From the NCBI GenBank assembly GCA_040901465.1, contig JBBDYN010000028.1, positions 124,001 through 188,000 of the forward strand: 64,000 bases of DNA. Reading direction: 5' to 3'. Made by a program: the position numbers and the translations under genes. The notes under the pieces are model-generated. The model was not told where the DNA came from. It made no database searches and worked only from the letters and a program-made list of their open reading frames with translations. The stretch is from JAUSIF01 sp040901465. Its GTDB lineage: Bacteria; Pseudomonadota; Alphaproteobacteria; Rhizobiales; Xanthobacteraceae. Shown here piece after piece: positions 1-7,727 of this stretch (within the stretch, counting starts at the first letter, position 1; each line of letters begins with the position of its first letter).

Positions 1-660
1 ACAATCTTCCGGTGCTGCTCGACGCGTTCGTGACCGAGCGGGGATTTCCGGCGTGCCGCCTTCGAGCTGCCAGGCTTTTTCGAGCGCAAGAAAGGTCTGA
101 CGCACGATGCGCCGCATCTCGGGGAACATCTTCCACTCGTCGTCATGGCCGAACACTTCGGCCGGTGTCAGAACGAGAAACGGCTCCTGTCCCACAATCG
201 GTTTTGCCGGATTGAACAGCTCGATCTGCTTGCCGCCGTCCGCGTACTGCATCATCGGGTCGTCGCAGACGAGCGGCTTTCCCCTCCATTTCTTGTCCTT
301 CGTCTTGAGGAAGAACTCGACAATCAGCCGCGGGAACAGGTGACCCCTCGCGAGATGCGGATTGCGCTTGAGATAGGAGCCGTGCGCTTCGCGCCGCGCC
401 ACGACTTCATAAGGCAGCATCTCGCATTTCGGCGAGGAAAACGAAATCGCGCTGTCTTGCTCGGTGAAGGCCACCGGCAAGCCGCAGGCTTTGAGCAGGC
501 GGAAGACATTGGATGTGGTCGCGGTGGCGAGCCGGCCCTTGTCGGGGATGATGTCGTGCTTTGCGCCGTCGCCGGCCGTGATGTCGTCCTTGGCCACGAC
601 CGTGACCCGGTCGGTGCTACCCTTGGCGAGGTAGATTTTCTTGGTCTTGCCCTCGTTCAA
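1..660 (-). CDS. purC: SAICAR synthetase-like protein (PurC family), truncated at the window edge
   Basis: The minus strand is open from base 1 to about 780 and reads like phosphoribosylaminoimidazole-succinocarboxamide synthase, which joins CAIR and aspartate in purine synthesis. Visible family motifs are NEGKTKKIY near the start, then KDDITAGDGAKHD, then MLPYEVVARREAHGSYLKRN and FFLKTKDKKWRGKP. The C-terminal third lies beyond base 1. The start is uncertain. There is no in-frame ATG or GTG; the TTG at 660 is the first usual start codon. Family-like residues (NYLLGALLNEGK) extend upstream of it to about 687, and an ATG at 707-705 is out of frame by one base. After LEGG at about base 60 the reading no longer resembles the family, so the scaffold end may contain an error. 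The family call is fairly secure; both ends are not. Confidence 0.7.
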   Translation of the reverse strand, partial: MNEGKTKKIYLAKGSTDRVTVVAKDDITAGDGAKHDIIPDKGRLATATTSNVFRLLKACGLPVAFTEQDSAISFSSPKCEMLPYEVVARREAHGSYLKRNPHLARGHLFPRLIVEFFLKTKDKKWRGKPLVCDDPMMQYADGGKQIELFNPAKPIVGQEPFLVLTPAEVFGHDDEWKMFPEMRRIVRQTFLALEKAWQLEGGTPEIPARSRTRRAAPEDC

Positions 661-941
661 CAGGGCCCCGAGCAGGTAGTTTGGGCGATCGGCCGTATGG
701 CGTCCATGGCGGGCTCTCTCGGTGATTGGCGCACGGCCAACCGGACCGCACGGCAGTTCAACCCTTCTAACTAGGGCAGGTCACGGCTGATTTGAAGCGC
801 TGCCATCCAGTTGATCACAGGGCGCGCTCGGCCTATGGCAGCCATGATCGGCCGCCGTTTTGGGAAAGCCGATGATAGTGTAGACCCGTCGGACAGACTG
901 GAAGCGGCTCGAAGGGAAACGGCAAGGGACTTGCTCAGCTC

Positions 942-1124
942 ATGTCACATCCCTTCATTGACGACCCAAAGTACTGGCACGAGCGCGCCGCGGAAGCTCG
1001 GTCCATCGCCAAACTGCTGGATGACCAGGAAGCCAAAGGGCATTTGCTGGCCATTGCCGCTGAATACGACCAGCTTGCTGAACAGATGAAACGACGCTCG
1101 AACAATGCTGACGGTGCAAATTGA
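942..1124 (+). CDS. Small conserved hypothetical protein, 60 aa
   Basis: This 60-residue reading frame starts MSHPFIDDPKYWHERAAEAR and continues with a helical pattern ending in LAIAAEYDQLAEQMKRRS. Short proteins of this form, with a D-P-K-x-W-x-x-R-A opening and an I/L-A-x-x-Y-D-x-L-A-E core, are frequent in Bradyrhizobium-type genomes, where they are annotated as hypothetical. It is charged and soluble, has no signal peptide or membrane segment, and probably forms a helical hairpin. No function is known to me. It stands alone between the purC-like gene and a tRNA fragment. Confidence that it is a real gene comes from the remembered family pattern rather than from a search. Confidence 0.65.
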   Translation: MSHPFIDDPKYWHERAAEARSIAKLLDDQEAKGHLLAIAAEYDQLAEQMKRRSNNADGAN

Positions 1125-1728
1125 TTTGGCTGGCGCCAAGATGGACACCGAGCTTGCGCCCAAGGCGCAAACCTACGCTGGCACCGGCACCGTCCGGTAC
1201 ACATGATAGGTCTGTTGTTGGCACAAAGCAGACTTCGATCCAGCAGCGGCGAATGTCTGGTCATCACGGCGAAGCAGATGTAACTCGCGCTTCGCAAAGA
1301 GCTGAGAGGGAGAGTCGCTAGCCCCATCTGCGCGCCCGACTAATAAGGGAGAATAAAGAGAGAATAATTGCTGCAAGCGATTGATTTTGTTAGCTTGGAG
1401 CAATGCTTCCCAAGCTGTACACGCGGGTTCGATTCCCGCCGCCCGCTCCATAATAATAGGTCGTGGGACGCCCAAGTGGGCAGCCGAAGCGCCGCTCAAG
1501 AATTGGGCTCGCACCTCTTCGGCGGGAGATTGCCGCGGCGGTGCGTACGGTAAGCTGCTCCGCCGTCTCGACGGCGCCCATTGAAAATGCCAAGCTTATT
1601 CAAGGGCCGGATTAGACCGCGCAAGGCGCTGATCTGAAGCCTGCGGTCGTTCCTGCGACAGCGCCAAGCAAAGCGACCAAGAAAAAAATCAAGAAGTCAC
1701 GGAGAAGAACCCAAGGGGAGAGAAAGAA
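1125..1728. other. Gene-poor stretch before the first TRAP operon
   Basis: About 600 bases hold only the tRNA-Gly fragment at 1405-1450. Minus-strand frames crossing that fragment read as typical false translations of a tRNA region. Just before the TRAP gene, bases near 1635-1731 read as a lysine-rich tail (ending KKKIKKSRRRTQGERKK) that stops inside the next start codon. It has an in-frame stop upstream and no start, so at most it is a remnant. The sequence AGGGGAGAG shortly before 1729 serves as a strong ribosome binding site. Confidence 0.5.
1405..1450 (+). other. 3' half of a tRNA-Gly (CCC) gene; candidate attachment-site remnant
   Basis: The 46 bases carry the anticodon loop TTCCCAA (anticodon CCC), the 3' side of the anticodon stem, a complete T arm (GCGGG TTCGATT CCCGC), the 3' strand of the acceptor stem and an encoded CCA. 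No matching D arm or 5' acceptor strand (expected AGCGGGC-like) lies upstream. The homology begins in the anticodon arm, which is a common crossover point of tyrosine integrases. It could be an att site left by an integrated or deleted element, or a decayed tRNA. Confidence 0.65.
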
Positions 1729-2754
1729 ATGAAACGTCACGGGCTTCTGCTCGCGAGCGCGCTCGCAGCTTCAGTTGCCGCAACAAGCGCGTTCGCTCAA
1801 GACAAGCAATTCAATCTGAAACTAAGCTACTGGGTGCCGCCAAGCCACTTGTTGACGCCGGGCTACAAGGAATGGGCGGCCGCGCTCGAGAAAGCGTCCA
1901 ATGGCACGATCAAGACCACGCTCTACCCGAGCAGCCAGCTTGGTTCGGGACCTGACCATTACGACATGGTCAAGCGCGGCATCGCCGATTTCGGCCTGAT
2001 CAACCCGGGCTACACCCCGGGGCGCTTCCCGGTGTTTGCGACCGCCGACCTGCCGTTTCTGGTGACCGACAGCTACAAGGGCGCCGCGGCGACGCATCGT
2101 TGGTACAAGAAATACGCCGCGAAGGAGATGCCCGATCACTACGTGTGCCACGCTTACTCGCACGAGCCGGGCAGCTTCCACTCCAAGAAGATGATCAAGG
2201 TGCCGGCCGACGTCAAAGGCCTGAACGTCCGCACCGCCAACCAGACCATCGCGACCTACGTGACGGCGATCGGCGGCAATTCGGTCCAGGTGCCGATCAT
2301 GGAAGCGGCCGACACGCTGAAGCGCGGCATCACCGACGCGATCACCGTTCCATGGGGCGGGCTCACGCATCCCGCCTTCAAGTTCGGCGACGTGACCGAA
2401 TACACGCTCGACATTCCGCTCTACGTGTCGAACTTCACGCACGGCATCAGCCGGACTACGTATGACGCCATGTCAGCCGCGCAGAAGAAGGCGGTCGATT
2501 CGGTTTGCACGCCGGAATGGTCGGCGCTCACCTACAAGCATTGGTACGAGGACGACCACGGTCGCCAGCAGGCGATCTACAAGTCCGATCGCAAGATCAC
2601 CAAGGTCGGCCCGGCGGAAGTCAAACTTTGGAAGGACGCCGCCAAGCCCGTGTACGACGCGTGGGCCGATGCAGTGAAAAAGGCTGGCTACAACCCGGAT
2701 CAGGTGTTGAACGAGCTCAAAGACGAGCTCAAGAAGGCCGACGCCTTGTTCTGA
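1729..2754 (+). CDS. TRAP transporter substrate-binding protein (DctP family)
   Basis: A 341-residue periplasmic receptor of a tripartite ATP-independent periplasmic transporter. Residues 1-23 form a Sec signal peptide ending AFAQ. The mature part has family hallmarks: a first strand LKLSYWVPPSH, the segment SSQLGSGPDHYDMVKRGIADFG, and VKGLNVRTANQTIATYVTAIGGNSVQVP, in which the arginine is the usual carboxylate-binding residue. The family takes up organic acids; the ligand of this member cannot be read from the sequence. It is first in an operon with the small and large membrane subunits downstream, separated from them by a GC-rich stem-loop. Length is normal for the family and the start is supported by a purine-rich Shine-Dalgarno and the signal peptide. 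Confidence 0.93.
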   Translation: MKRHGLLLASALAASVAATSAFAQDKQFNLKLSYWVPPSHLLTPGYKEWAAALEKASNGTIKTTLYPSSQLGSGPDHYDMVKRGIADFGLINPGYTPGRFPVFATADLPFLVTDSYKGAAATHRWYKKYAAKEMPDHYVCHAYSHEPGSFHSKKMIKVPADVKGLNVRTANQTIATYVTAIGGNSVQVPIMEAADTLKRGITDAITVPWGGLTHPAFKFGDVTEYTLDIPLYVSNFTHGISRTTYDAMSAAQKKAVDSVCTPEWSALTYKHWYEDDHGRQQAIYKSDRKITKVGPAEVKLWKDAAKPVYDAWADAVKKAGYNPDQVLNELKDELKKADALF

Positions 2755-2769
2755 CCGCAGATAGCTCTT

Positions 2770-2801
2770 GCGCCCGCCGGGCTTAGTCGTCTGGCGGGCG
2801 C
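2770..2801 (+). promoter_or_regulatory. Intercistronic stem-loop between TRAP receptor and membrane subunits
   Basis: GCGCCCGCC (2770-2778) pairs perfectly with GGCGGGCGC (2793-2801) across a 14-base loop. There is no T-run, so it is unlikely to be a full terminator. Such hairpins commonly protect the upstream message and keep the binding protein more abundant than the permease; that role is inferred here. Confidence 0.6.
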
Positions 2802-2829
2802 AGCCTGTGTCCGCAAGGAAATCTCTCGC

Positions 2830-3291
2830 GTGAACAGATTTGTCGCCATCGTCGAAAGGACGGCGGGGTATTTCATTGGCTTTCTCGCGATCATAACGTT
2901 CAGCGAGGCCATCCTCCGCTACGCGTTCAACAAGCATATTCCCGACGGGTTCGTGCTCGGCCAGACCATGCAGGGTATTGCCATCTGCTGGGGCATCGCG
3001 ACGGCGACCTACGCCGACCGGCAGATAACGGTCGACATACTTTATGAGCTGGCCGGCAGCGGGGTGCGCCGAGCGTTCGACTTGATTGCCTACACCATCA
3101 ACTTCCTTTTCCTCGCCCTCTTCGGCTACGCGATGACCTTCAAGGTATTCGACATTCTCGAGGCGGGCGAAATCTCCAACGAGCTCCGCGTTCCCATCTG
3201 GACCGGCTACACGCTGGCATCGATTGGCGTATTGGCCGCCGTCGCCACCGCCGGCATTCGCTGGTGGCAGGTCGTCATCGAGCGGCGGTAG
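2830..3291 (+). CDS. TRAP transporter small permease subunit (DctQ family)
   Basis: A 153-residue integral membrane protein with four hydrophobic segments, at about residues 14-35, 50-68, 85-107 and 128-146. It has the family pattern of a charged loop after the second segment (ATYADRQITVDILYE). It forms the small subunit that joins the large DctM subunit in the inner membrane. The start is GTG at 2830, a short distance after AAGGAAATC, which works as a ribosome binding site. It lies between the receptor and the large subunit, completing a P-Q-M operon. The sequence does not reveal the substrate. Confidence 0.88.
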   Translation: MNRFVAIVERTAGYFIGFLAIITFSEAILRYAFNKHIPDGFVLGQTMQGIAICWGIATATYADRQITVDILYELAGSGVRRAFDLIAYTINFLFLALFGYAMTFKVFDILEAGEISNELRVPIWTGYTLASIGVLAAVATAGIRWWQVVIERR

Positions 3292-3301
3292 GAACTCGAC
3301 C

Positions 3302-4606
3302 ATGTCCGAGCAGACGATCGTCGCGATTGTCGGCTGCATCGCTGTGCTCGTGTTGATGCTGATCCGGGTGCCGATCGCGGTCAGTCTCGGCGCGGTGGCC
3401 GTTGCCGGATTTGCCTATCTCGTCGGGCCCGAGCCCGCGCTTGGCATCTTGATCGATTCGCCGATCCGGACTGTCACCAATTTCAATTTTAGCGTGGTCC
3501 CGATGTTCATTTTGATGGGCGCATTGGTCAGCGCGTCCGGCATGAGCCGGGAGTTGTTCCGCGCCGCCAACGCCCGGGTCGGACACCTTCCCGGCGGCAT
3601 GGCGATGGCGACGATCTTTGCGTGCGGTGGCTTCGCCGCCATCAATGGCTCTTCGGTGGCAAGCGCGGCGACGATGACTCAGGTCGCGCTGCCGGAAATG
3701 CGGCGCGCCGGTTACGACGCCGGACTGTCGGCCGGCGTCATCGCGGCTGGCGGCACGCTCGGCATCATGATTCCTCCGTCGGTCATGTTCATCTTGTACG
3801 CGATCCTCACCGATACCGATGTCGCATCGCTGTTCATCGCCGGCATTCTCCCCGGCCTCATCGCCATCGTGTTCTACTGCATCACCATCCAGATCGTTTA
3901 CCGGGCCAAGCCGGAATGGTTGCCGCGCGGCGAACGTGCCGATCGCAAGGAGCGGTTGGAGAGTCTTCAAGACGTTTGGGCGACGCTCGTGCTGTTCGGG
4001 CTCGTCATGGGCGGAATTTATGGCGGCTTCGTCACCATCACGGAGGCGGCAGGTCTCGGCGTGTTTGGCGCGTTCGTGATCGGAGTCGTGCGCGGTCGGT
4101 TGTCCTGGTCCGGGGTCGAAAGCAGCCTGGTCGAAGCGTTGCGGACTTCGGCAGCGATCTTCTTCATTCTGATCGCAGCGTTTCTGTTTCAGTTCTTCCT
4201 CGCTGTCACCCAGATGTCGCAGCTGCTCGGCGACTTTCTCACGAGCCTGCCAGTGGGACCGTTAGGTGTCGTCATCGCCATCCTCGCCTTCTACATCATC
4301 GTTGGCATGTTCGTGGATGAACTCGCAGTCATTCTCCTGACGATCCCGATCGTGTTCCCGATTGTCGTCGACATGGGCTTCAGTCCGATTTGGTTTGGCG
4401 TCCTCGTCGTCGTTACCGTGCAAATCGGTCTCATTGCTCCGCCCGTCGGGATCATCTGCTTCATCATGAACAACATGGTGCCCGACATCGGACTCGTGAA
4501 CATCTACAAGGGCGCGATGCCGTTCGTGGTCGCCGATCTATTCTGGCTCGCGCTGCTCGTGGCCTTTCCGTCGATCTCGCTTTTTCTGGTCGGCCTGATG
4601 AACTGA
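3302..4606 (+). CDS. TRAP transporter large permease subunit (DctM family)
   Basis: A 434-residue polytopic protein that forms the sodium-driven transport channel of the first TRAP system. Family features include the opening LIRVPIAVSLGAVA, the loop ARVGHLPGGMAMATIFACGG followed by SSVASAATMTQVALPEM, and the repeat segment GTLGIMIPPSVMFILYA. Its counterpart in the second half is IGLIAPPVGIICFIMNNM. The start was placed at 3302 (MSEQTIV) rather than a farther upstream ATG at 3224, because 3224 would overlap the DctQ gene by 68 bases and add an atypical polar leader. Ten bases separate it from the small subunit. A stem-loop follows the gene. Confidence 0.93.
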   Translation: MSEQTIVAIVGCIAVLVLMLIRVPIAVSLGAVAVAGFAYLVGPEPALGILIDSPIRTVTNFNFSVVPMFILMGALVSASGMSRELFRAANARVGHLPGGMAMATIFACGGFAAINGSSVASAATMTQVALPEMRRAGYDAGLSAGVIAAGGTLGIMIPPSVMFILYAILTDTDVASLFIAGILPGLIAIVFYCITIQIVYRAKPEWLPRGERADRKERLESLQDVWATLVLFGLVMGGIYGGFVTITEAAGLGVFGAFVIGVVRGRLSWSGVESSLVEALRTSAAIFFILIAAFLFQFFLAVTQMSQLLGDFLTSLPVGPLGVVIAILAFYIIVGMFVDELAVILLTIPIVFPIVVDMGFSPIWFGVLVVVTVQIGLIAPPVGIICFIMNNMVPDIGLVNIYKGAMPFVVADLFWLALLVAFPSISLFLVGLMN

Positions 4607-4625
4607 TCCGCCGCAATTCGATGGG

Positions 4626-4667
4626 CCATTCGGCGACCGGATCGGCTGCTGTTGACCCGCCGAATGG
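4626..4667 (+). terminator. Stem-loop after the first TRAP operon
   Basis: CCATTCGGCG (4626-4635) and CGCCGAATGG (4658-4667) form a perfect 10-bp inverted repeat with a 22-base loop. It sits 20 bases after the DctM stop. No clear T-run follows, so it could be a factor-dependent terminator or a 3' stabilising hairpin. Confidence 0.45.
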
Positions 4668-4750
4668 GCGGGCATATCTATTGTTAAAGGCTGGAACGGC
4701 GTGCCCGCTCCAGCGACCGCGCGGTTGGATTTGAAGCGCGAGGACGAAAT

Positions 4751-4921
4751 ATGAGCGCAACCCTCCAAGCCTCACGCGCCGCGTCCATGCGACGCATGGC
4801 GCTGGTCGGCATCGGCGCCATCATTCTGCTGCTGATGGCCGGCGCGCTCGCGCTCTGGGCGAAGCTCGGCACCGCCGTGTTCTTCGAAGTGGTCGCCGCC
4901 GGCATCGCCTATTGCTTCTGA
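4751..4921 (+). CDS. Small single-span membrane protein, 56 aa, upstream of SCO
   Basis: The frame begins MSATLQASRAASMRRMALVG and has one strong membrane segment (about residues 19-41, IGAIILLLMAGALALWAKLG), then FFEVVAAGIAYCF at the C-terminus. It is only 56 codons, but an uninterrupted hydrophobic helix flanked by arginines, codon use like its neighbours and tight spacing (25 bases) to the SCO gene argue that it is real. Its function is unknown. Its position suggests a minor role in cytochrome oxidase assembly or in membrane tethering near SCO, which is inference. Confidence 0.55.
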   Translation: MSATLQASRAASMRRMALVGIGAIILLLMAGALALWAKLGTAVFFEVVAAGIAYCF

Positions 4922-4946
4922 TCCTGCGGTTGCACGGAAGAGTCCA

Positions 4947-5540
4947 ATGACCGGCTATGTGCGCGTTCTTGCGATGGTCGCCGCATTTCTCGCGGGCGCG
5001 GCCGCGCTTGCCGCGGTCGCGATCGTGATCTGGCCGCGCGACCAAGTCACGGCGACCCGCCAATCCGACATCGGCGGTCCGTTCCGGCTCACCGATCAGG
5101 ACGGGCGCGCGGTCACCGAGGCGGATTTCAAGGGCAAGCCGTTTCTCGTGTTCTTCGGCTTCACCAACTGCCCCGACATCTGCCCGACGGCTCTGTTCGA
5201 AATGTCGGAGACGCTGCGCCGCCTCGGGCCGGCCGCCGACAAGACCGCCGCACTTTTTATTTCGGTCGATCCGGAACGCGACACGCCGGAGAAGCTCAAG
5301 GAATATCTGCAGAGCTTTCATTCAAGAATTTCGGCGCTCACGGGAACGCAGTCGGAGATCGATGCGGTGACCAAAGCCTACAAAGCCTACGCGAAAAAAG
5401 TTCCCCTCGATGGCGGCGGCTACACCATGGACCATTCGGCCATCGTCTATTTGATGGACAAGAACGGCCGCTTCGTCGCGCCGTTCAATCTCAAGCGCCC
5501 CGCCGACCAGGCGGCGGCGGACTTGCGGCGGTATTTGTGA
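4947..5540 (+). CDS. SCO1/SenC family copper chaperone
   Basis: A 197-residue membrane-anchored thioredoxin-fold protein that delivers copper to the CuA centre of cytochrome c oxidase or maintains its cysteines. An N-terminal membrane anchor spans residues 8-29. The copper motif is CPDIC with Cys75 and Cys79, and the third ligand is His163 in YTMDHSAIVYLM. The SCO signature SVDPERDTPEKLKEY is intact, so all three copper ligands are present. It stands between two TRAP operons with a small membrane gene immediately upstream; no oxidase subunits are in the window, so it may serve an oxidase elsewhere. The length is typical. Confidence 0.92.
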   Translation: MTGYVRVLAMVAAFLAGAAALAAVAIVIWPRDQVTATRQSDIGGPFRLTDQDGRAVTEADFKGKPFLVFFGFTNCPDICPTALFEMSETLRRLGPAADKTAALFISVDPERDTPEKLKEYLQSFHSRISALTGTQSEIDAVTKAYKAYAKKVPLDGGGYTMDHSAIVYLMDKNGRFVAPFNLKRPADQAAADLRRYL

Positions 5541-5807
5541 CGCCTGCCGCGGCATTGCATCGACCGCGCGTTTGGGACCTTGCCCAACAATATCGGAACA
5601 TAGGAACCACGCGCTGATTGTGCGCGCATTGCCGAGGCTGTGTTATCGGATCGGCGTGCTCGATGGGGTGGTGCCGGACGCCAATCTCGTGTTCCAATCG
5701 TCGTGACGTAACCACCGCAGCAAGCAGTCGATTGCGGGGGACCGTCGGTGCGCGTGCGGCCGGTATGATCGGTTGCGGCGACTGCACGAGGCGGGAGGAG
5801 CGCGCGG

Positions 5808-6329
5808 ATGTTTCGACGGTCGCTGGATCGCGTGATCGATGGCGCCATGGCGGTATCCGAGATCGCCGTCGTCCTGATGATGTTTCACATCACGACCGAG
5901 CTGTTGATCCGCTGGATTTTCCGGCATGGGCTCGAAGCGGTGCCCGAGATCACCGCCTACTTCTATATGACCGCGTCGACGTTCTTTGCGCTCGCCTATG
6001 TGACGCGCGGCGACGGCCACATCTCGGCACAGCTGTTCACCGAATTCCTCGGGCCGCGCGCGCTCGAGATTCTCCGGGGTTGCATTCTGATCTGCTTGTT
6101 CTTGTTCATGCTGCTCCTGGCCTGGCAACAGGCCGTCGAAGCGATTTCGATGACCGCGCTCGGCGAAATGCATCAGGGCGCGTCGGTGAACGTGCCGAAG
6201 TGGCCCGGCCGCTGGTTCCTCGCGATAGGTTCCGCGCTCATGGCGCTCTACGCACTTGCGGCGGGCATTCGAAAATTGTTGGGCAACGACTTGCGCGACG
6301 CGCCGGCCGGAACGGCCGTAATGGAATAG
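5808..6329 (+). CDS. TRAP transporter small permease subunit (DctQ family), second system
   Basis: A 173-residue protein with four membrane segments, including AVVLMMFHITTELLIRWIF near the N-terminus and FLFMLLLAWQQAVEAISM in the third. A polar loop (YVTRGDGHISAQLF) follows the second segment, as in other DctQ proteins. It is the small subunit of the second TRAP transporter and precedes its DctM gene by 28 bases. Gene order in this operon is Q-M-P, unlike the P-Q-M order of the first, so the two systems are not a simple recent duplication. The ATG follows GGGAGGAGCG, a good ribosome binding site. Confidence 0.88.
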   Translation: MFRRSLDRVIDGAMAVSEIAVVLMMFHITTELLIRWIFRHGLEAVPEITAYFYMTASTFFALAYVTRGDGHISAQLFTEFLGPRALEILRGCILICLFLFMLLLAWQQAVEAISMTALGEMHQGASVNVPKWPGRWFLAIGSALMALYALAAGIRKLLGNDLRDAPAGTAVME

Positions 6330-6357
6330 CGGGGGCGGACGAGGGACGGGGGATATC

Positions 6358-7662
6358 GTGTCGTCGCTGGCAATGGGTTTTGGCGGGTTCGCGGCAATCG
6401 TCTTGTTGATTGCGCTGCGCGTGCCGGTCGGACTTGCGCTCGCCTCGGTCGCGTTCCTCGGCATCGCGATGCTGCTGGGGTTCGACATCGCGCTCAGCCT
6501 GCTACGCATCCTGCCGTTCGATTTCGTGGCGACGTGGGAATTGTCAGCGATCCCGATGTTCCTGCTGATGGGCTCGATCGCGCATCGCTCCGGCATGACC
6601 ACAAGTTTGTTCGAAGCAGCGCGCGTTTGGCTCGGCCGCCTGCCCGGTGGCCTCGCGGTCGCGACGAATTTTGCTTGCGCCGGATTCGCCGCTGCCTCAG
6701 GCTCGTCGCTTGCCACCACCATGGCGATCGGACGCATTACGATCCCGGAAATGCGCCGTCATGGCTACGACCCGGGCCTGGCAACCGGGGTTGTGGCGTG
6801 CGCGGGCACGCTCGGAATCCTGATTCCTCCGAGCATCATCATGGTGATCTACGGCATCTTCGCCGAAGTGTCGGTGGCGGCGCTGTTCATTGCCGGGATC
6901 ATCCCGGGGCTACTGACTGCCGTGATCTACGCGGCTCAGATCATAATCCGCTGTACGCTCGATCCGAGCCTCGCCCCGGTCGTTGACGAGCGTCCGACCT
7001 GGGCGGAACGCTGGAAGACGCTGCGTGAAGTGTGGCCGCTGCCGCTGCTCATCCTTGGGGTCATCGGCGGCATTTACAGCGGCCTTGCGACGCCGACGGA
7101 GGCCGGCGCACTCGGCGCGTTCCTCGCGCTGGTGATCGCGATCGCACAGCGCCGGATGTCGCTCAAGGCGTTCCGCGAGGCTGCGCGCGAGGCCGTCTTC
7201 AGCACGGCTTCGATCTTTTTCGTCGCGATTGGTGCGGTCTTGCTCACGCGCTTCATGGCATTCAGCGGCGTCCCGGTGTTTCTCGGCGCGGCCGTGCAGG
7301 ACCTCGCCATTCATCCGATTTGGCTCGTGATCGCGATCGCCGTCATCTACCTTATCTTGGGGATGTTTCTCGACCCCCTCGGCATGATGCTGCTGACGCT
7401 TCCCGTGTTTCTGCCGATGTTCCATGCAATCCAGCTCGACCTGATCTGGTTCGGTATTCTGCTCGTGAAGTTCATCGAGATCGGCTTGATCACGCCGCCG
7501 GTCGGTTTGAACGTGTACGGCGTCAAGGTGATGGTGCCGGAAATTCCGCTCGGCACGATTTTCCGCGGCGCTGGGTGGTTTCTGTTGAGCGAGGTCGTAA
7601 TCGTGACTTTGCTGATCGCCTTTCCGCAGCTGTCGCTCTTTTTGCCCAGCCTCATGCCATGA
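6358..7662 (+). CDS. TRAP transporter large permease subunit (DctM family), second system
   Basis: A 434-residue polytopic membrane protein, the channel subunit of the second TRAP system. The family motifs LRVPVGLALASVAF, RLPGGLAVATNFACAGFAA, GTLGILIPPSIIMVIYGIF and IGLITPPVGLNVYGVKV are all present. It starts with GTG at 6358 after a GGACGGGGG stretch. It is preceded by the small subunit and followed, after 65 bases, by the receptor gene. It resembles the DctM at 3302-4606 only at family level. The GMC oxidoreductases downstream suggest that an imported organic compound may be oxidised by them. Confidence 0.93.
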   Translation: MSSLAMGFGGFAAIVLLIALRVPVGLALASVAFLGIAMLLGFDIALSLLRILPFDFVATWELSAIPMFLLMGSIAHRSGMTTSLFEAARVWLGRLPGGLAVATNFACAGFAAASGSSLATTMAIGRITIPEMRRHGYDPGLATGVVACAGTLGILIPPSIIMVIYGIFAEVSVAALFIAGIIPGLLTAVIYAAQIIIRCTLDPSLAPVVDERPTWAERWKTLREVWPLPLLILGVIGGIYSGLATPTEAGALGAFLALVIAIAQRRMSLKAFREAAREAVFSTASIFFVAIGAVLLTRFMAFSGVPVFLGAAVQDLAIHPIWLVIAIAVIYLILGMFLDPLGMMLLTLPVFLPMFHAIQLDLIWFGILLVKFIEIGLITPPVGLNVYGVKVMVPEIPLGTIFRGAGWFLLSEVVIVTLLIAFPQLSLFLPSLMP

Positions 7663-7727
7663 GCATGAGGTGAGAGCGCGCCGCGGGTTCGACAACAATG
7701 AATGGGCAGCAACGAATGGAGGAAACA

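Noticed and set aside
1173..1593. Minus-strand frames (113 and 67 codons) crossing the tRNA-Gly fragment
   Set aside because: They read through a tRNA remnant and give the familiar false 'GIEPACTAWEALL'-type peptides; no family or ribosome binding site supports them.
1635..1731. Lysine-rich coding-like tail directly upstream of the first TRAP gene
   Set aside because: An in-frame stop lies upstream and no start is available; too short to support a gene or a named pseudogene.
1729..2754. Naming the first TRAP receptor as a C4-dicarboxylate (DctP) protein
   Set aside because: The fold and carboxylate arginine are visible, but ligand identity cannot be read from sequence; only the family is claimed.
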